From assembly GCA_949130495.1 (NCBI GenBank), contig OX422216.1, forward strand, positions 361,980,605-362,044,604: DNA of 64,000 nucleotides, given 5' to 3'. Numbering within the stretch: the stretch's first letter is position 1; every line of letters begins with the position of its first letter. The DNA comes from Sambucus nigra. Taxonomy: Eukaryota > Streptophyta > Magnoliopsida > Dipsacales > Adoxaceae. Made by a program: the position numbers and the translations under genes. Below, piece by piece: positions 37,142 through 48,486 of the stretch. The notes below the pieces were generated by a model. The model made no database searches, was not told where the DNA came from, and worked only from the letters and a program-made list of their open reading frames with translations.

Positions 37142-37345
37142 GAGTAGTGTAACGAGGTGGTTCCTTGTTTGGATTTCGCTTTGCGAGACACCTCACGCAC
37201 GAAACACAGTGCCATGTCGAGATTTGAGAGAAGTAATTCCATAGGTGGCATCTCGGATCTCTGGTCTTGACCTTGTCAGGAGTAGTGTAACGGGGCGGTT
37301 CCTTGTTTGGATTTCGCTTTGCGAGACTCCCCACTCACGAAACGT
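37142..37345 (+). repeat. Two copies of a hairpin-forming repeat, 5' LTR
   Basis: AGGAGTAGTGTAACG starts both units (37141 and about 37278). Each has TTCCTTGTTTGGATTTCGCT, then TTGCGAGAC. In unit 1 GAGGTG (37154) pairs with CACCTC (37189). In unit 2 GGGG (37292) pairs with CCCC (37329). The inner TCGC-TTT-GCGA forms a small stem. A third unit lies in the interior at 39461-39520. The 3' LTR repeats both units at 42652-42855. Confidence 0.85.
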
Positions 37346-38374
37346 AGTACAATTTTGGGATTAGAGAGAAGTTTTGCCAATTTTCCATGTGCGTGTTAGT
37401 AATTATATTAATTCTTACGTTTTTAGCCTATATATGTATATACATATGTATATGTATAGGAGTGATGTTTTAAGAATTATGATGATTATAATTCATAAGA
37501 TTATTAATCGGAATTTATTAAGGCTTTTATGGCATAATTGTTGTAATCATAATCTAATAGGATTAGAAATGGGTGGATCCTTAGATTATGACGGGAAGGT
37601 AGCTCTCGTGGATATAGGCTAGGCCTGATAAGTTAGGTTGTCCTAAAAATCAATGGGGGTAATTTAACTAAAATTTGAGGACGCGATTAGGTGCGCGCCT
37701 TTAGATGAGAGGTGAGTTGGGGTTCCACGAGAGTGCGGTCTCACTTATTTATGAAATTAAGTACACCGGTATTTATTATGCACGGTTAACACACTTGCTA
37801 AATATTTTACACATTCGGGGCTCTGACCCGTTTACTTCTCCCTCCTTCTTGTATATACATATATATTTCCACAGGTATCCTACCGCATGGATGCCGGATG
37901 ACCTTCTATCCAGAGTCTTGGGAGCCGTGACAGGTGCGGACTGTTGCGGGATGTTTCATGTAGCCGCTTCCTACTTCTTTAAAATTCTAGGTAGGATTCA
38001 TGTTGTATATCGGGTTTGTATCATAGGGATATTTATATACATGTTTATATTTATTCCATTTCAGTTATTGTATTCGCTGTGACCCGACAGCTTATTCGGG
38101 TTTATTTATTTATGGAATATTCATGTGTAGTGATTCCTTTCATTTCTTATAGTTCTTTCTTGCATCTCTCTTATTTATTAGAAATTTTGTAGTGTTGGGT
38201 TGTGTTATGTTGCATGTTTTAATTTATTTAACATCTCGCTTATATGATATCGGGTAGTTAGTCCTATATTATATAGTACCGACAGTTGATGTTGAGACTG
38301 GACCATCTGAAATTCCTGATTTAATATAGTATAGGGCTGGCCACCCGTTATTATTTTAAGCGGGGTGTTACAGA

Positions 38375-38386
38375 TGGTATCAGAGC
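38375..38386 (+). promoter_or_regulatory. Primer binding site, initiator tRNA-Met type
   Basis: TGGTATCAGAGC lies two bases after the LTR end. It is complementary to the 3' end of initiator Met-tRNA and starts minus-strand DNA synthesis. Confidence 0.93.
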
Positions 38387-39834
38387 ATCAGGTTCTAGAG
38401 TCCTTAGGATCTGTGCGCGTTATGCATTCTTCCGTTAACGTTCTTGACATAAATCCCTACAAATAGGACTGTTGTGTTCACTGCGTTGTTTCTTCTGTGA
38501 AGTGCATTCACTTGATTGGCGTTCTGGTAACAGTTGCTCTTGTTTCGTCTCAGACGTCGCCTAGATTTTTTCGTCTAGGAAAGGATAGGATTAGAAGTAC
38601 AATACCCATAGTATATTTTGGGTACGCTTCAATCGGGGGTATTTGTTTTTCCCCGATTTAGGAGGAAATATTGAGGATATTTCTAGAAGTGGTTAGAGGT
38701 GATTTATCGACGGTTGAGTAAGAAAGGAAAATTTACTCGAATGGTGGACCTTGGACTTAGTAAAGTAAGTCTGAGGAGAGGTTGTTGTAGTCTTTGGGAG
38801 GTTTGGATTTAGAAACCCGTCAACCTTCGCTAGGAAGGATTTTGAGGAAGATGTTTCTCTTATGGAGAAATAGGTTTAGGAGTAATGATTGTCCTCGAAG
38901 AAGTAGAGGGTCTTGAATTGAGATCCTTGGATGAGGTGAAACCATTAGATTATGGAAGTATAAGGTAGAATACCTTTCTTTGGGTTTAAGTCATACTTTG
39001 TGCGATACCGGGAACGTCGAGAGTTATAACATTGAATTCCGGAGGTGAGGAATGTTAAGGTTCGCTGAATAGTGACTATAAGACTATTGTCTTATGGGTA
39101 GGTAGGGCATGTGATTATAGTGCGCCTAAGAGGGGAGACTTATATTGTGGAAAGACGTTAATGTATGTAAAGAAGTTTTAGAGTTGTAAGATTTAAAGTT
39201 TAGTAGGGGTATGTTGAGCGGATAGTTTAGCTCATAGTTGTGCTAGTTTTGAGAACTAGGTATTGGCTAGAGTATTGTATTAATTGAGGCCTTGTGTTTT
39301 AAACATAAGGTGTTTGTTTGGCGTGTCGAAAGACGCGGGATTGATTTATATAGTATTGTTGCATAGGCCCTCGGGCAATATCTAAAAATATGTAAATCTT
39401 TCTTTTATAAAACCTTAACCCTGGTTCAACTAATCTCAATCCCCGACCTAGCTACACAGTAGTGTATTGGGAGGGTTCCCTGTTTGGATTTCGCTTGCGA
39501 GACCTCCCCCGCACGAAGGTGGCTAGCGTCAGGAATTGAGGAGAGTTCAACCAGTGGAATTTTTCAAACTTTTATATATTTAGTATATCGTTATAGATTT
39601 TATTACCGAGGGTTATCTTACAATTTTGAGGCTAATGGAGCCTGATTAAAATTCTACGAGTGGAGATCAGGTACGGGGTGTATGGGCGCCCTGAGTAGTT
39701 AGTTTGTTTTAAAGGCTATATGGTTCGACGTGAGAACTAGGGAGGATCGGCATAGTGATCTTGAGGATTGATGTAAGGACTAGATGATATCGATGTCCTA
39801 GGCTCGTCTTAAATTTCGCGGACGAAATTTTTGT
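38387..39834 (+). other. Interior of the non-autonomous element, no coding region
   Basis: About 1.45 kb without a frame that resembles gag or pol. It contains the third hairpin unit (GGGAGG at 39469 pairs with CCTCCC at 39503) and GGACGAAATTTTTGTAAGG before the polypurine tract. Packaging or dimerisation signals would be expected here. Confidence 0.7.
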
Positions 39835-39847
39835 AAGGGGGGAAGAT
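39835..39847 (+). promoter_or_regulatory. Polypurine tract of the non-autonomous element
   Basis: AAGGGGGGAAGAT lies directly before the 3' LTR start TGTAACACCCC. Confidence 0.9.
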
Positions 39848-41053
39848 TGTAACACCCCAAGACTTTTGAGACTTAGAAATTTAATTTTGGGAAAATTAAA
39901 TTTAATTAAATTGGAGAATTTTAAAATTTGGGAATTTAAGTCCAAAAATAGAGGACGTTTCAAAGTATTCCGGATGATATTTTTGAGGGTACCATCGATC
40001 CCGGAAGGGTCGAGATAGTCAAAATGACTGTCATTGGGTCTTATTTCGGCTCCGGAATGTTTTTAAGTTGTTTTGACTTGAATTGGAGTCAACGAGTCAT
40101 TTAAAGTGTGTATTAACATTTAAAACTTGGATTTTGTTTTAAAAGGTTGGAGGCTTACGGATGAAGCCATTTCTCATTTGAGAGAAAGAGAGAAGAGCCC
40201 TAGAGAGAGAAGAAGAAGAGGAAGAAGAAGAAGGGAAGAGAGAGAGTAAGAAAAGCTTGGAGATTTTCGGCCCTACCGCGACATCGAGGACGATCCAACC
40301 TCTACAAATCTGAGGCAAGTGTTTAATCTTGATAAATAGATATTTGTGTATTTCATTTCATAATTTGTGGGTTAAAGAAATGGATTTTTGGGTATTAATG
40401 TCAAAACCTAGATTTTAGGTTTAAATCTTGAAATCAATGTTTAAATTGAGAATTAATGACATAGAAATTATTGGGATCAACTTTGGGTTGGTTAATGGGC
40501 TTAAAATCATGATTTGATGAAGGATTGGGGGTTGGAATGAGAAATTTAGGGTTTAGAATTCGTGGGTTTTGAAGAAACAGATGAACCCTTCAAAAATTGC
40601 AGGTCCGAATCGATTCGCCCCCTCAAGCGAATCGATTCGTTTTGGTGAAATTGGCAGGTCTGCATTGACCGAATCGATTCGGACCCAAGCCGAATCGATT
40701 CGGCCTATTGCAGAAGCCCAGGTCTTTGGACCCGAATCGATTCGCCTTGGGGGCCGAATCGATTCGTTGGGCCGAATCGATTCGGAATAAGGCCGAATCG
40801 ATTCGGAAACAGGGCATTTTGAATTATTTTCTCCATAGTGATTTCAAACCCTTTTTGGTTGGGTTTATTGATTTGGGGGCTTTCTCTTAGGATGTAAAAG
40901 ATATATTCTTGGAGTCATATAAGGAGTTTCTCACATATTGGGATTTGGGGACTCCTTAGGGTAACTTGGGAGAAATGTACCCATGTACGTATTGGAGTTA
41001 CATATGGATATTGGGGGAAAACTCTTTGAGGTTGGAATTTACCAATTATAGAT

Positions 41054-41100
<47 letters not shown>

Positions 41101-41723
41101 TGAGGTTGAGAACTCTTAGAGAGTGAGAGGTCTCCTATCCTTAGAAATATTTAGACTAAGGAATAAATGATAACCCGATAGGGGTAAGGATTCATAAAAT
41201 ACAATTGAACCATAGGTAAAAGTGGGAAACAGCTTGCGGGTGTACTATCGACTAGGATAAGCGGTAGCGTAGATTCTAGTTAGGATAGTTTATACGCAAT
41301 TATGGGGATATGGCCATTGAGATTCCAATACTTGAAATGAGGTTGGAATAAATTGAGGTTTTAGACTATTAAGTCCTGTTAATGCCTATGGTTAGATAGT
41401 ACTAAAGATAATTATGTACTTTCACATTTAGAGGTAAAAGGTGTAGTGATGGATTTCTACACAAATTCTTGGGTGATAACCCTAATGTTGAATGTATATA
41501 TATAGACATAAACATATGGTTTTGGGAGACTACTCATCATAGGAAGATGATTGAATATGTTTCAAGTATGGAATTATATTCACATATCAAGGTAAATTTA
41601 ATGGAAATGGTAGTGACGGCTTGTATATCGAGGACTATGTATACTTATAGCCAGTTATATATATCTTATACATATGAACGAGGATTAGTTTATATATATA
41701 GATAGGGATATGTGAATATGTGT

Positions 41724-41777
<54 letters not shown>

Positions 41778-43882
41778 ATAGATATATGGATATCTTCATG
41801 TTGTGGATATACATGGTATGGATATTTAAACCGTATACGATGGTTTATTGTTTGATCATATGATTGGATCATATGGATTATATATATTATGCATGTAAAT
41901 GATATATATATATATATATACTTAATTGGTTAAGCATACCCCGCTCATGCTATCATTGGGAAGTTGCGCGCGTAGTGGGTGAGCATCCTGGCTAGAAAAG
42001 CAGGTTGTGGATATTACCCAGGTCATAGTCGTCCCGTGTGTTACCATATATATATATATTTATTTTGGGATGAGACGTGATGGGTATGTTTCGCCTCATT
42101 GCCGGTTTGGAGCTATGACCGCTTCCCGGGACGTCGTGTGCGTGAGTTTACCACGAGATGGGTGTCGTTTAGTCCCACCATGGTGGCCCCAGTTTTGCTA
42201 CGTGAGCCGGGCACTGGGAAGATGGTAGCATTGATGAAGTTTATCGGCGATATATATAGCCGGATATATTATGTGCATGGCCTTGTACATCATATGTAGT
42301 ATGTACACTTGGCTATTGGATTGATGATGATATATATACGGTTAGAAATAAATACCTATATATATATATATATTTATATATATATCCTATAGATGAAAGG
42401 ATATGGACTTTTATGAAGTACATCTTAGATGATTATGGTGTACTAGATTGATGGGGGTTGATGTATCGCACATAAGGTATTATTTCGGTTACATCATCCC
42501 AAGGATATTATTGGAGGTTCTTTTATTTTATCTTATTTGTTTTCTTTCTTTTCTTTTCTTTCTTTATTTCTTTAGGAGTTATAGTTAGTAGTAATGGTAG
42601 TATTAACTTGTATGTTGAGGATTATGGATCTCTAGGATCGACATTGCCCAGGAGTAGTGTAACGAGGTGGTTCCTTGTTTGGATTTCGCTTTGCGAGACA
42701 CCTCACGCACGAAACACAGTGCCATGTCGAGATTTGAGAGAAGTAATTCCATAGGTGGCATCTCGGATCTCTGGTCTTGACCTTGTCAGGAGTAGTGTAA
42801 CGGGGCGGTTCCTTGTTTGGATTTCGCTTTGCGAGACTCCCCACGCACGAAACGTAGTACAATTTTGGGATTAGAGAGAAGTTTTGCCAATTTTCCATGT
42901 GCATGTTAGTAAGTATATTAATTCTTACGTTTTTAGCCTATATATGTATATACATATGTATATGTATAGGAGTGATGTTTTAAGAATTATGATGATTATA
43001 ATTCATAAGATTATTAATCGGAATTTATTAAGGCTTTTATGGCATAATTGTTGTAATCATAATCTAATAGGATTAGAAATGGGTGGATCCTTAGATTATG
43101 ACGGGAAGGTAGCTCTCGTGGATATAGGCTAGGCCTGATAAGTTAGGTTGTCCTAAAAATCAATGGGGGTAATTTAACTAAAATTTGAGGACGCGATTAG
43201 GTGCGCGCCTTTAGATGAGAGGTGAGTTGGGGTTCCACGAGAGTGCGGTCTCACTTATTTATGAAATTAAGTACACCGGTATTTATTATGCACGGTTAAC
43301 ACACTTGCTAAATATTTTACACATTCGGGGCTCTGACCCGTTTACTTCTCCCTCCTTCTTGTATATACATATATATTTCCACAGGTATCCTACCGCATGG
43401 ATGCCGGATGACCTTCTATCCAGAGTCTTGGGAGCCGTGACAGGTGCGGACTGTTGCGGGATGTTTCATGTAGCCGCTTCATACTTCTTTAAAATTCTAG
43501 GTAGGATTCATGTTGTATATCGGGTTTGTATCATAGGGATATTTATATACATGTTTATATTTATTCCATTTCAGTTATTGTATTCGCTGTGACCCGACAG
43601 CTTATTCGGGTTTATTTATTTATGGAATATTCATGTGTAGTGATTCCTTTCATTTCTTATAGTTCTTTCTTGCATCTCTCTTATTTATTAGAAATTTTGT
43701 AGTGTTGGGTTGTGTTATGTTGCATGTTTTAATTTATTTAACATCTCGCTTATATGATATCGGGTAGTTAGTCCTATATTATATAGTACCGACAGTTGAT
43801 GTTGAGACTGGACCATCTGAAATTCCTGATTTAATATAGTATAGGGCTGGCCACCCGTTATTATTTTAAGCGGGGTGTTACA
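39848..43882 (+). repeat. 3' LTR of the non-autonomous element
   Basis: Nearly identical to the 5' LTR. Differences seen include one extra CGAATCGATTCG unit (40606-40805 holds eight), shorter TA tracts (about 41059-41097 and 41726-41765) and scattered single bases. It ends GGGGTGTTACA followed by the duplication GGTGG. Confidence 0.95.
40606..40805. repeat. CGAATCGATTCG palindrome array, 3' LTR (eight units)
   Basis: Matches the array in the 5' LTR but with one more unit near the right end (the word CGGAATAAGGC separates the added unit from its neighbour). Two units that are imperfect in the 5' LTR are perfect here. Confidence 0.93.
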
Positions 43883-44286
43883 GGTGGTTAAAAAGATTTT
43901 AGTGGAGGAAAATGGACAAAGATGGCTTGTCATGTATGATACCATGGAGAAAGGTATTGTGGTTTTGTCAAAGCTTATGAAGTCCTACTGTCATATGGAG
44001 CGCATCCAGATCAATAATTAGGAATGGGACACCTGGGGGGCTCAGTATTAGGTAATGGTGATGAGGCGGGACCATCTATTATCTAAGGAGAGGGTTTGTT
44101 AAGCTAGTTTTCTGTTTGTATTTCTAGGAAATTTGTGTTTGGGTAGGTGTTTGTTATGTTTTTAGTTTTTTTATAAAACTTGCTTAATGGTAAGTGCTGG
44201 TAGGTTATATTAAGGTTAGGAAGGGATTGGTTTGTTTAATTACTGTCATTGATATTTCGTGTAACAACTATATTCCTAATAATAAA
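43883..44286 (+). pseudogene. Antisense gene 2 of the Tat element, 3' end
   Basis: With the insertion and one GGTGG removed, the frame passes from WLWK, stop, VV into KKILVEENGQRWLVMYDTME and KGIVVLSKLMKSYC without a shift, to a stop at 44019. Broken frame continues to about 44100. AATAAA at 44281-44286 is a probable polyadenylation signal. The gene ends tail to tail with the Tat integrase, which is on the other strand from 44600. This gives both antisense genes their own AATAAA. Confidence 0.65.
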
Positions 44287-44629
44287 AGAAATCATTTCAA
44301 CATATTTGTTATGTCTTTTATTTAATTTCGTATTGGAACTGTCTATATTGATCACCAAGGCATACTTAATCCTTATGTTTGTTTAAATGAGGAGATGCAC
44401 CGTTGTTCTCAGGGGAAGAAAAGAATTGCATTGTGTGAGAAATAAAGGACCCCTCCCCTGTGTGTTTTATGTGATGCCTACATACCTCTATGGGTTTTTG
44501 AAAATTTGTGAGCTTCATTTGAAAGGGGTGTTTTGAGAGGATCAGGTTCCATGTAATTATGAGAAAGGGATATAAAGAGATTTTTTTAAATATAAGGGAA
44601 ATTAGAAGATTTGTATTGCACCGAGAGTT
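44287..44629 (-). other. Spacer between Tat integrase and antisense gene 2
   Basis: No domain is recognised. The minus-strand frame 44719-44366 overlaps the integrase tail in another frame and is not supported. Confidence 0.4.
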
Positions 44630-45990
44630 CGGATTAAGAGTAGAATTTCTTAAGACGGTCCAGGTTGACTGAACGCGCCATTGCTTCTCCATTACGATTT
44701 TTGAGGATAGCAGTGCCACCTGACAAGCAGTTCTTCATAATGTAAGGGCCACTCCAACTAGGTTTGAACTTTCCCCTAGGATCCCAAATAGGTTCTATGA
44801 TTTCTTTTGAACGCAAGATCTCCTTCTTGGACACCGCGTCCTTGACTTTCCTATTGAATGATCACATGATTCGTTAATGGTACCCTTTTATATGGTATAA
44901 AGCTTTTAATATCTTTCCATCTGGAGTGAGAGCTCATCATAGTGGCTCTGATTCCAGTCTCCCTCATTAACCTTACTTTTGAGCATGACACGTAAAGAAG
45001 GCACTTCGATTTTAACGTGGATAATTATCTTTATGTTGTATACCAGAGAATAGGGGTTAGCCCTAGTGGGTGTCCCGATGGTGCGGTAGCCCTAGAGGGC
45101 ATATGGTATTCATTCGGCCCAGTCTCTACAGCTTTAAATCATCTTGGTGATAATGATTTTGAAGCTCTTGTTAACAACTTCGACAGTGTCATTGATTTGG
45201 GGTCGGTAGGGAGAATACTTGTGCCTATAAATTCCATACTCATCGATTAATTATGTGACCTCATCCTCAAAGTGGAGTCCATTATATGATACCAACTCAT
45301 GGGGAATTCCATAGAATAAAATGATATTCTTTCCAATAAACTTGGCCACTTTCTTTGCATTTAGTATCGCGTATGACTCGACTTCGACCCATTTCGTGAA
45401 GTAGTCAATGGCGACCAGGATGATTTTGTTCCTATTGAATCTTTGGGAGTGACCTTCCCAATGATGTTTATGCCCTAGGTAGAGAAGCTCCAAGTGGAGG
45501 TCATGTTGTACAATTCTCGGTGCGCAAGTGTTGAAGGATAGCAAATTATTTGTATTTGAGGCATCATCGAACCTAGGCAATGCAGTCTTAGATCATGGTG
45601 GTCCAATAGTATCGTAAACATATTATCTTCTTGGAAAGCATATGACCATTCATGTGGGGTCCACATTACCCACTGTGGATTTTCCACACCTTTTCTTCAA
45701 TTCCAACCCCTGCTATGCAATGCAAATGGGTTCCGTCGAAGTTTCTCTTCAAAAGCTCTTTATTGCAGATGATATAATGGGCGGATAATTTGAAATGGGT
45801 CATATGGTCTTTCATTTCTGCATCTTGAGGATACCTTCCATATTTGATAAAGCACCAAATGTCATAGTACCATAATCTCGCCATATCAGAATCTTCTTGG
45901 GTAATGATCTCGATGTGGTAATAGTGCGTGGGTACAGCTTGTTTCTGAACCAAGAAAGGGGCCATTATTACTCCCTCAGACATGTCAACT
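44630..45990 (-). pseudogene. Tat-type integrase
   Basis: Leftward: the lead-in LWYYDIWCFIKYGRYPQDAE and DGTHLHCIAGVG, then the zinc-binding block around CGPHMNGHMLSKKI and RYYWTTM. The catalytic core shows TSTWSFST then GINIIGKVTPK, with the first Asp changed to Asn; ILVAIDYFTKWVEVES; and HELVSYNGLHF, with the second Asp changed to Tyr. The C-terminal end is FKPSWSGPYIMKNCLSGG, then NLDRLKKFYS (44834-44634). Frames shift several times. The sequence type is Tat, clearly different from the Athila integrase at 24.6-25.9 kb. Confidence 0.88.
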
Positions 45991-46990
45991 ATTGAGGCCA
46001 AGGCTGCTAGTATGTCGGCTAGGATATTCTTCATGCGATAAAGGAATGGAAGGTAACATCTTTGAATTGGGAGGCAAGCTCTTCTAAATGGGCATAAAAG
46101 GGTAAGAGCTTCTTATCTTTGACTTTCCATTTTCTGAGGATTTGTCCGACAATAATGTCTATGTACTTGATTCCTTTCTCAAGGGAGATTTTGAGCCCAA
46201 CGGTGCATGCCTCATATCCTGTCATGTTATTGGTGCAAGGGAAGTCTAGCTTGATGGAAGTGGGGTGTTAGAGTCATCGAGAGTGATCAAGAGTATCCTA
46301 ATAGCATACTTTTTTTCATTGGTGGCTTCATCGAAGAATGTCTACCACTTGAGGCCCTCTTAAGAGGTGGAGAGGATTTCTTCATTTAGAAATTTTGGAG
46401 ACCCAGACGTCAGTTCCTGCCATGGAATACTTGTTAAGATAATCAAAGATAACTCTCCCCTTCATGGCTTTCTGTGTGATGTACACAATGTTGAACTTGA
46501 CTAGCAATAGCAGCTAGTGAGCCATTCAGCTTGACAAAGCGAGTTTTTTTAGAAGGTGTTTTATGGGATCCATTCAGGATACCAGTCTAATGAGGAATGC
46601 AAGAATGTAGTGCCATAATTTTTACGTGACCCAGACTAGGGCGATGCATGACTTATCCAAGGCAATGTAGTTGACTTCGTACCTGGCTAGCTTTCAACGA
46701 GCATAGTATATTTCTCTTTCCTTATGGGATTCCTCGATGTATTAGGCCAGTAAAGACCCTATTGCATTATCTATAACTATCAAGTACAGGAGGAGGGGGA
46801 GACCTAACTGCATAGGCATGAGCACCGGGGTTCGGGTGAGATATCACTTAATCTAATCGAAGGCATCTTGGCACGCCTCGTTCCAGACTTTAGTTAAGTC
46901 CTTCAAGATAAGTTTGAAAATGGGTTCACAGATAGAGGTCAATTGGTTGATATAGCAACTGAGGTATTTTAGCTTACTTAGGTGTCTTAA
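45991..46990 (-). pseudogene. Tat-type RNase H region with extra archaeal-type RNase H
   Basis: The frame 46225-46031 reads YEACTVGLKISLEKGIKYID, then PFYAHLEELASQFKDVTFHS, typical of the second, archaeal-type RNase H that marks Tat-lineage elements. ILADILAALASIVDM (46034 leftward) follows, as usual before the integrase linker. The part 46230-46990 is badly scrambled and would hold the ordinary RNase H and the end of reverse transcriptase. Confidence 0.78.
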
Positions 46991-48486
46991 TACTTCCTTC
47001 TCTATCTGGGGTGGTTACATCTCGAGTATGACATTTATTTTGGTGGGTCTGTTTCAATCCTTTTCTCACTGACCACAAATCCAAGGAATTTTCCTTTAGT
47101 GATGTCGAAGACACATTTCTATGGGTTAACTGCATCTAAACTGTCGCTATCGCTTGAAGAAATTTCTCAAGGAGGGGATATGATCCTCTCAAGTCTTGGA
47201 CATAATAACCATGTCGTCAACATAGACGTCAACTTCTTTGTGGATAAAGGGGTGTAGTATAATTTTGGCATCCCTTTGATAGGTAGATTGAACATCTTTT
47301 AATCTAAATGGAATGGACCTATAGCAGAAAGTTCCTCATGGGTTGATGAAGGCAGTTTTCTCTTGGTGGTTAGGGTGCATTTCAATATGGTTGTAGCCAG
47401 AAAATTCGTCGATAAATGACTTGAGAGCATAGCTGGATGTGTTGTCCACGATCATCATGATGTTAGGCATAAGGTAATCATTTTTCGGGGATGCCTTATT
47501 CAGATATCGATAGTTGATGCATATGCAGACTTTTCCTTTCGATTTCAGCACGGGGATGATATTTGCAAGCCATGTAGTGTATTCTACTATGCGAATGAAA
47601 CCTACATTTACTTGTTTGTCAATTTCTTCTTTGAACATAAGGGACCATTCTATTTAGAGCTTTCTTGATTTCTACTTGACGAGTTTGCTATCTAGGAATG
47701 TGGGGATCTGTTGCGGAGCTATCTCTGGGTCAATACCGGACATGTCATCATAATACCATGCGAATATGTCCACAAACTCTTTCAGAAGGTCTTCGAATTG
47801 TGCCCACTCATGCTCAATAAGGGTAAACCCTATCCTAATCTCGTACGGATGGCTACTAAAACTGAGATTAATAACAAAAGTCTCATCATCATTAGTTTGA
47901 ATGCGGTTATGTTATTTATTATTTTTCTTATATAAATCTATTAAGAGTTGTTCATTTACCAAATCATCATCACCAAAATTTTAATTAGAATCAATGCAAT
48001 TAATATAAGTCATAGCAAGATACTCAAAATCCTCATTTATTTCATTCTCGTGAAATATAGCATTGAGAACCTCGTCAAAAGAGTCCTCGTTTATTATGAT
48101 ATTAAATAGGACAAATAGTAACAAGTTTGGGGATTTCTTAAATGGGGTGGATAGTGTGGTTAAGTTGGGCTGGACTAAAATGGCATGTTATTTCAGGAGA
48201 GGTGCTTCAGTAGTGGCAATCTTTACTGACAGGTTTGATGGTGCATCTCCTTGGCGAATCATGTAGAGACTCAGCCCGAGTGTTTACCGATCAAATGACT
48301 CATTAGTGTTGCAGCCCTATGAGTTTTTAATGTTTTCCATGGTCTTGTTAGTCAGACGTTCCACCTCATGTTTCCCTTCCTCGCTCCAGGTGTTATTATC
48401 TTAGAAGAAGATCTCCAACCACGATTTCATCTTTTTGTTAGAGAGGTCATAGCATGGTTCAGAGAAACTGCAAAAAAGGAAATCTT
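46991..48486 (-). pseudogene. Tat-type reverse transcriptase
   Basis: Leftward from about 47850: EDLLKEFVDIFAWYYDDMSG and IDPEIAPQQIP, then the open frame 47638-47336 with MFKEEIDKQVNVGFIR, VLKSKGKVCICINYRYLNKA, SPKNDYLMPNI and SFIDEFSGYNHIEMHPNHQE. These are the N-terminal blocks of Tat reverse transcriptase. The catalytic FxDD block further left is not clearly readable. Toward 48486 the upstream protease/linker part is degraded, and the element is then cut by LTR C1. Confidence 0.85.

Larger units (their letters stand above)
34293..38372 (+). repeat. 5' LTR of the non-autonomous element
   Basis: It starts TGTAACACCCCAAGAC and ends GCGGGGTGTTACA. In order it holds a GA-rich tract (34625-34705), the CGAATCGATTCG array (35055-35233), a TA microsatellite (about 35487-35550), a second TA tract (about 36178-36250), two copies of a hairpin repeat (37142-37345) and CGGGGCTCTGACCCG at 37816. 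Frames such as 35921-36157, 36453-36704 and 37705-38082 recur in the 3' LTR only because the LTRs are identical; none resembles a known protein. Confidence 0.95.
34293..43882 (+). mobile_element. Young non-autonomous LTR element (LARD-like), complete
   Basis: Two nearly identical long LTRs (34293-38372, 4080 bases; 39848-43882, 4035 bases) flank an interior of only 1475 bases without recognisable gag or pol. GGTGG at 34288-34292 and 43883-43887 is a perfect target-site duplication. The primer site is initiator-Met type and a polypurine tract is present, so it could be copied by enzymes of another element. The interior ends in GCGGACGAAATTTTTGTAAGG, the chromovirus-type 3' block, so the enzyme donor was probably a chromovirus of the long-LTR (Tekay/Del-like) type; that is inference. 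By eye I noticed roughly two dozen single-base differences between the LTRs, so it is much younger than its surroundings. Confidence 0.95.
14095..48486 (-). mobile_element. Old Tat-type Ty3/gypsy element (minus), split by later insertions
   Basis: Pieces of one element appear in the expected order when read leftward: reverse transcriptase (48.48-47.0 kb), RNase H with an extra archaeal-type RNase H (about 47.0-46.0), integrase (46.0-44.6), two antisense PMD-type genes, a 3' tandem array, a polypurine tract (14407-14418) and the beginning of the 3' LTR (14406 leftward). The Athila structure (16325-31673) and the non-autonomous element (34293-43882) interrupt it. Joining the second antisense gene across 34293-43882 by removing the insert and one GGTGG restores a continuous frame, which supports the reconstruction. 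Gag and the 5' LTR are not visible; LTR C1 cuts the element at 48487. Confidence 0.72.

Noticed and set aside
37705..38082. 125-codon plus-strand frame, repeated identically at 43215-43592
   Set aside because: It is duplicated only because both lie in the same place of two identical LTRs; no domain, no family resemblance.
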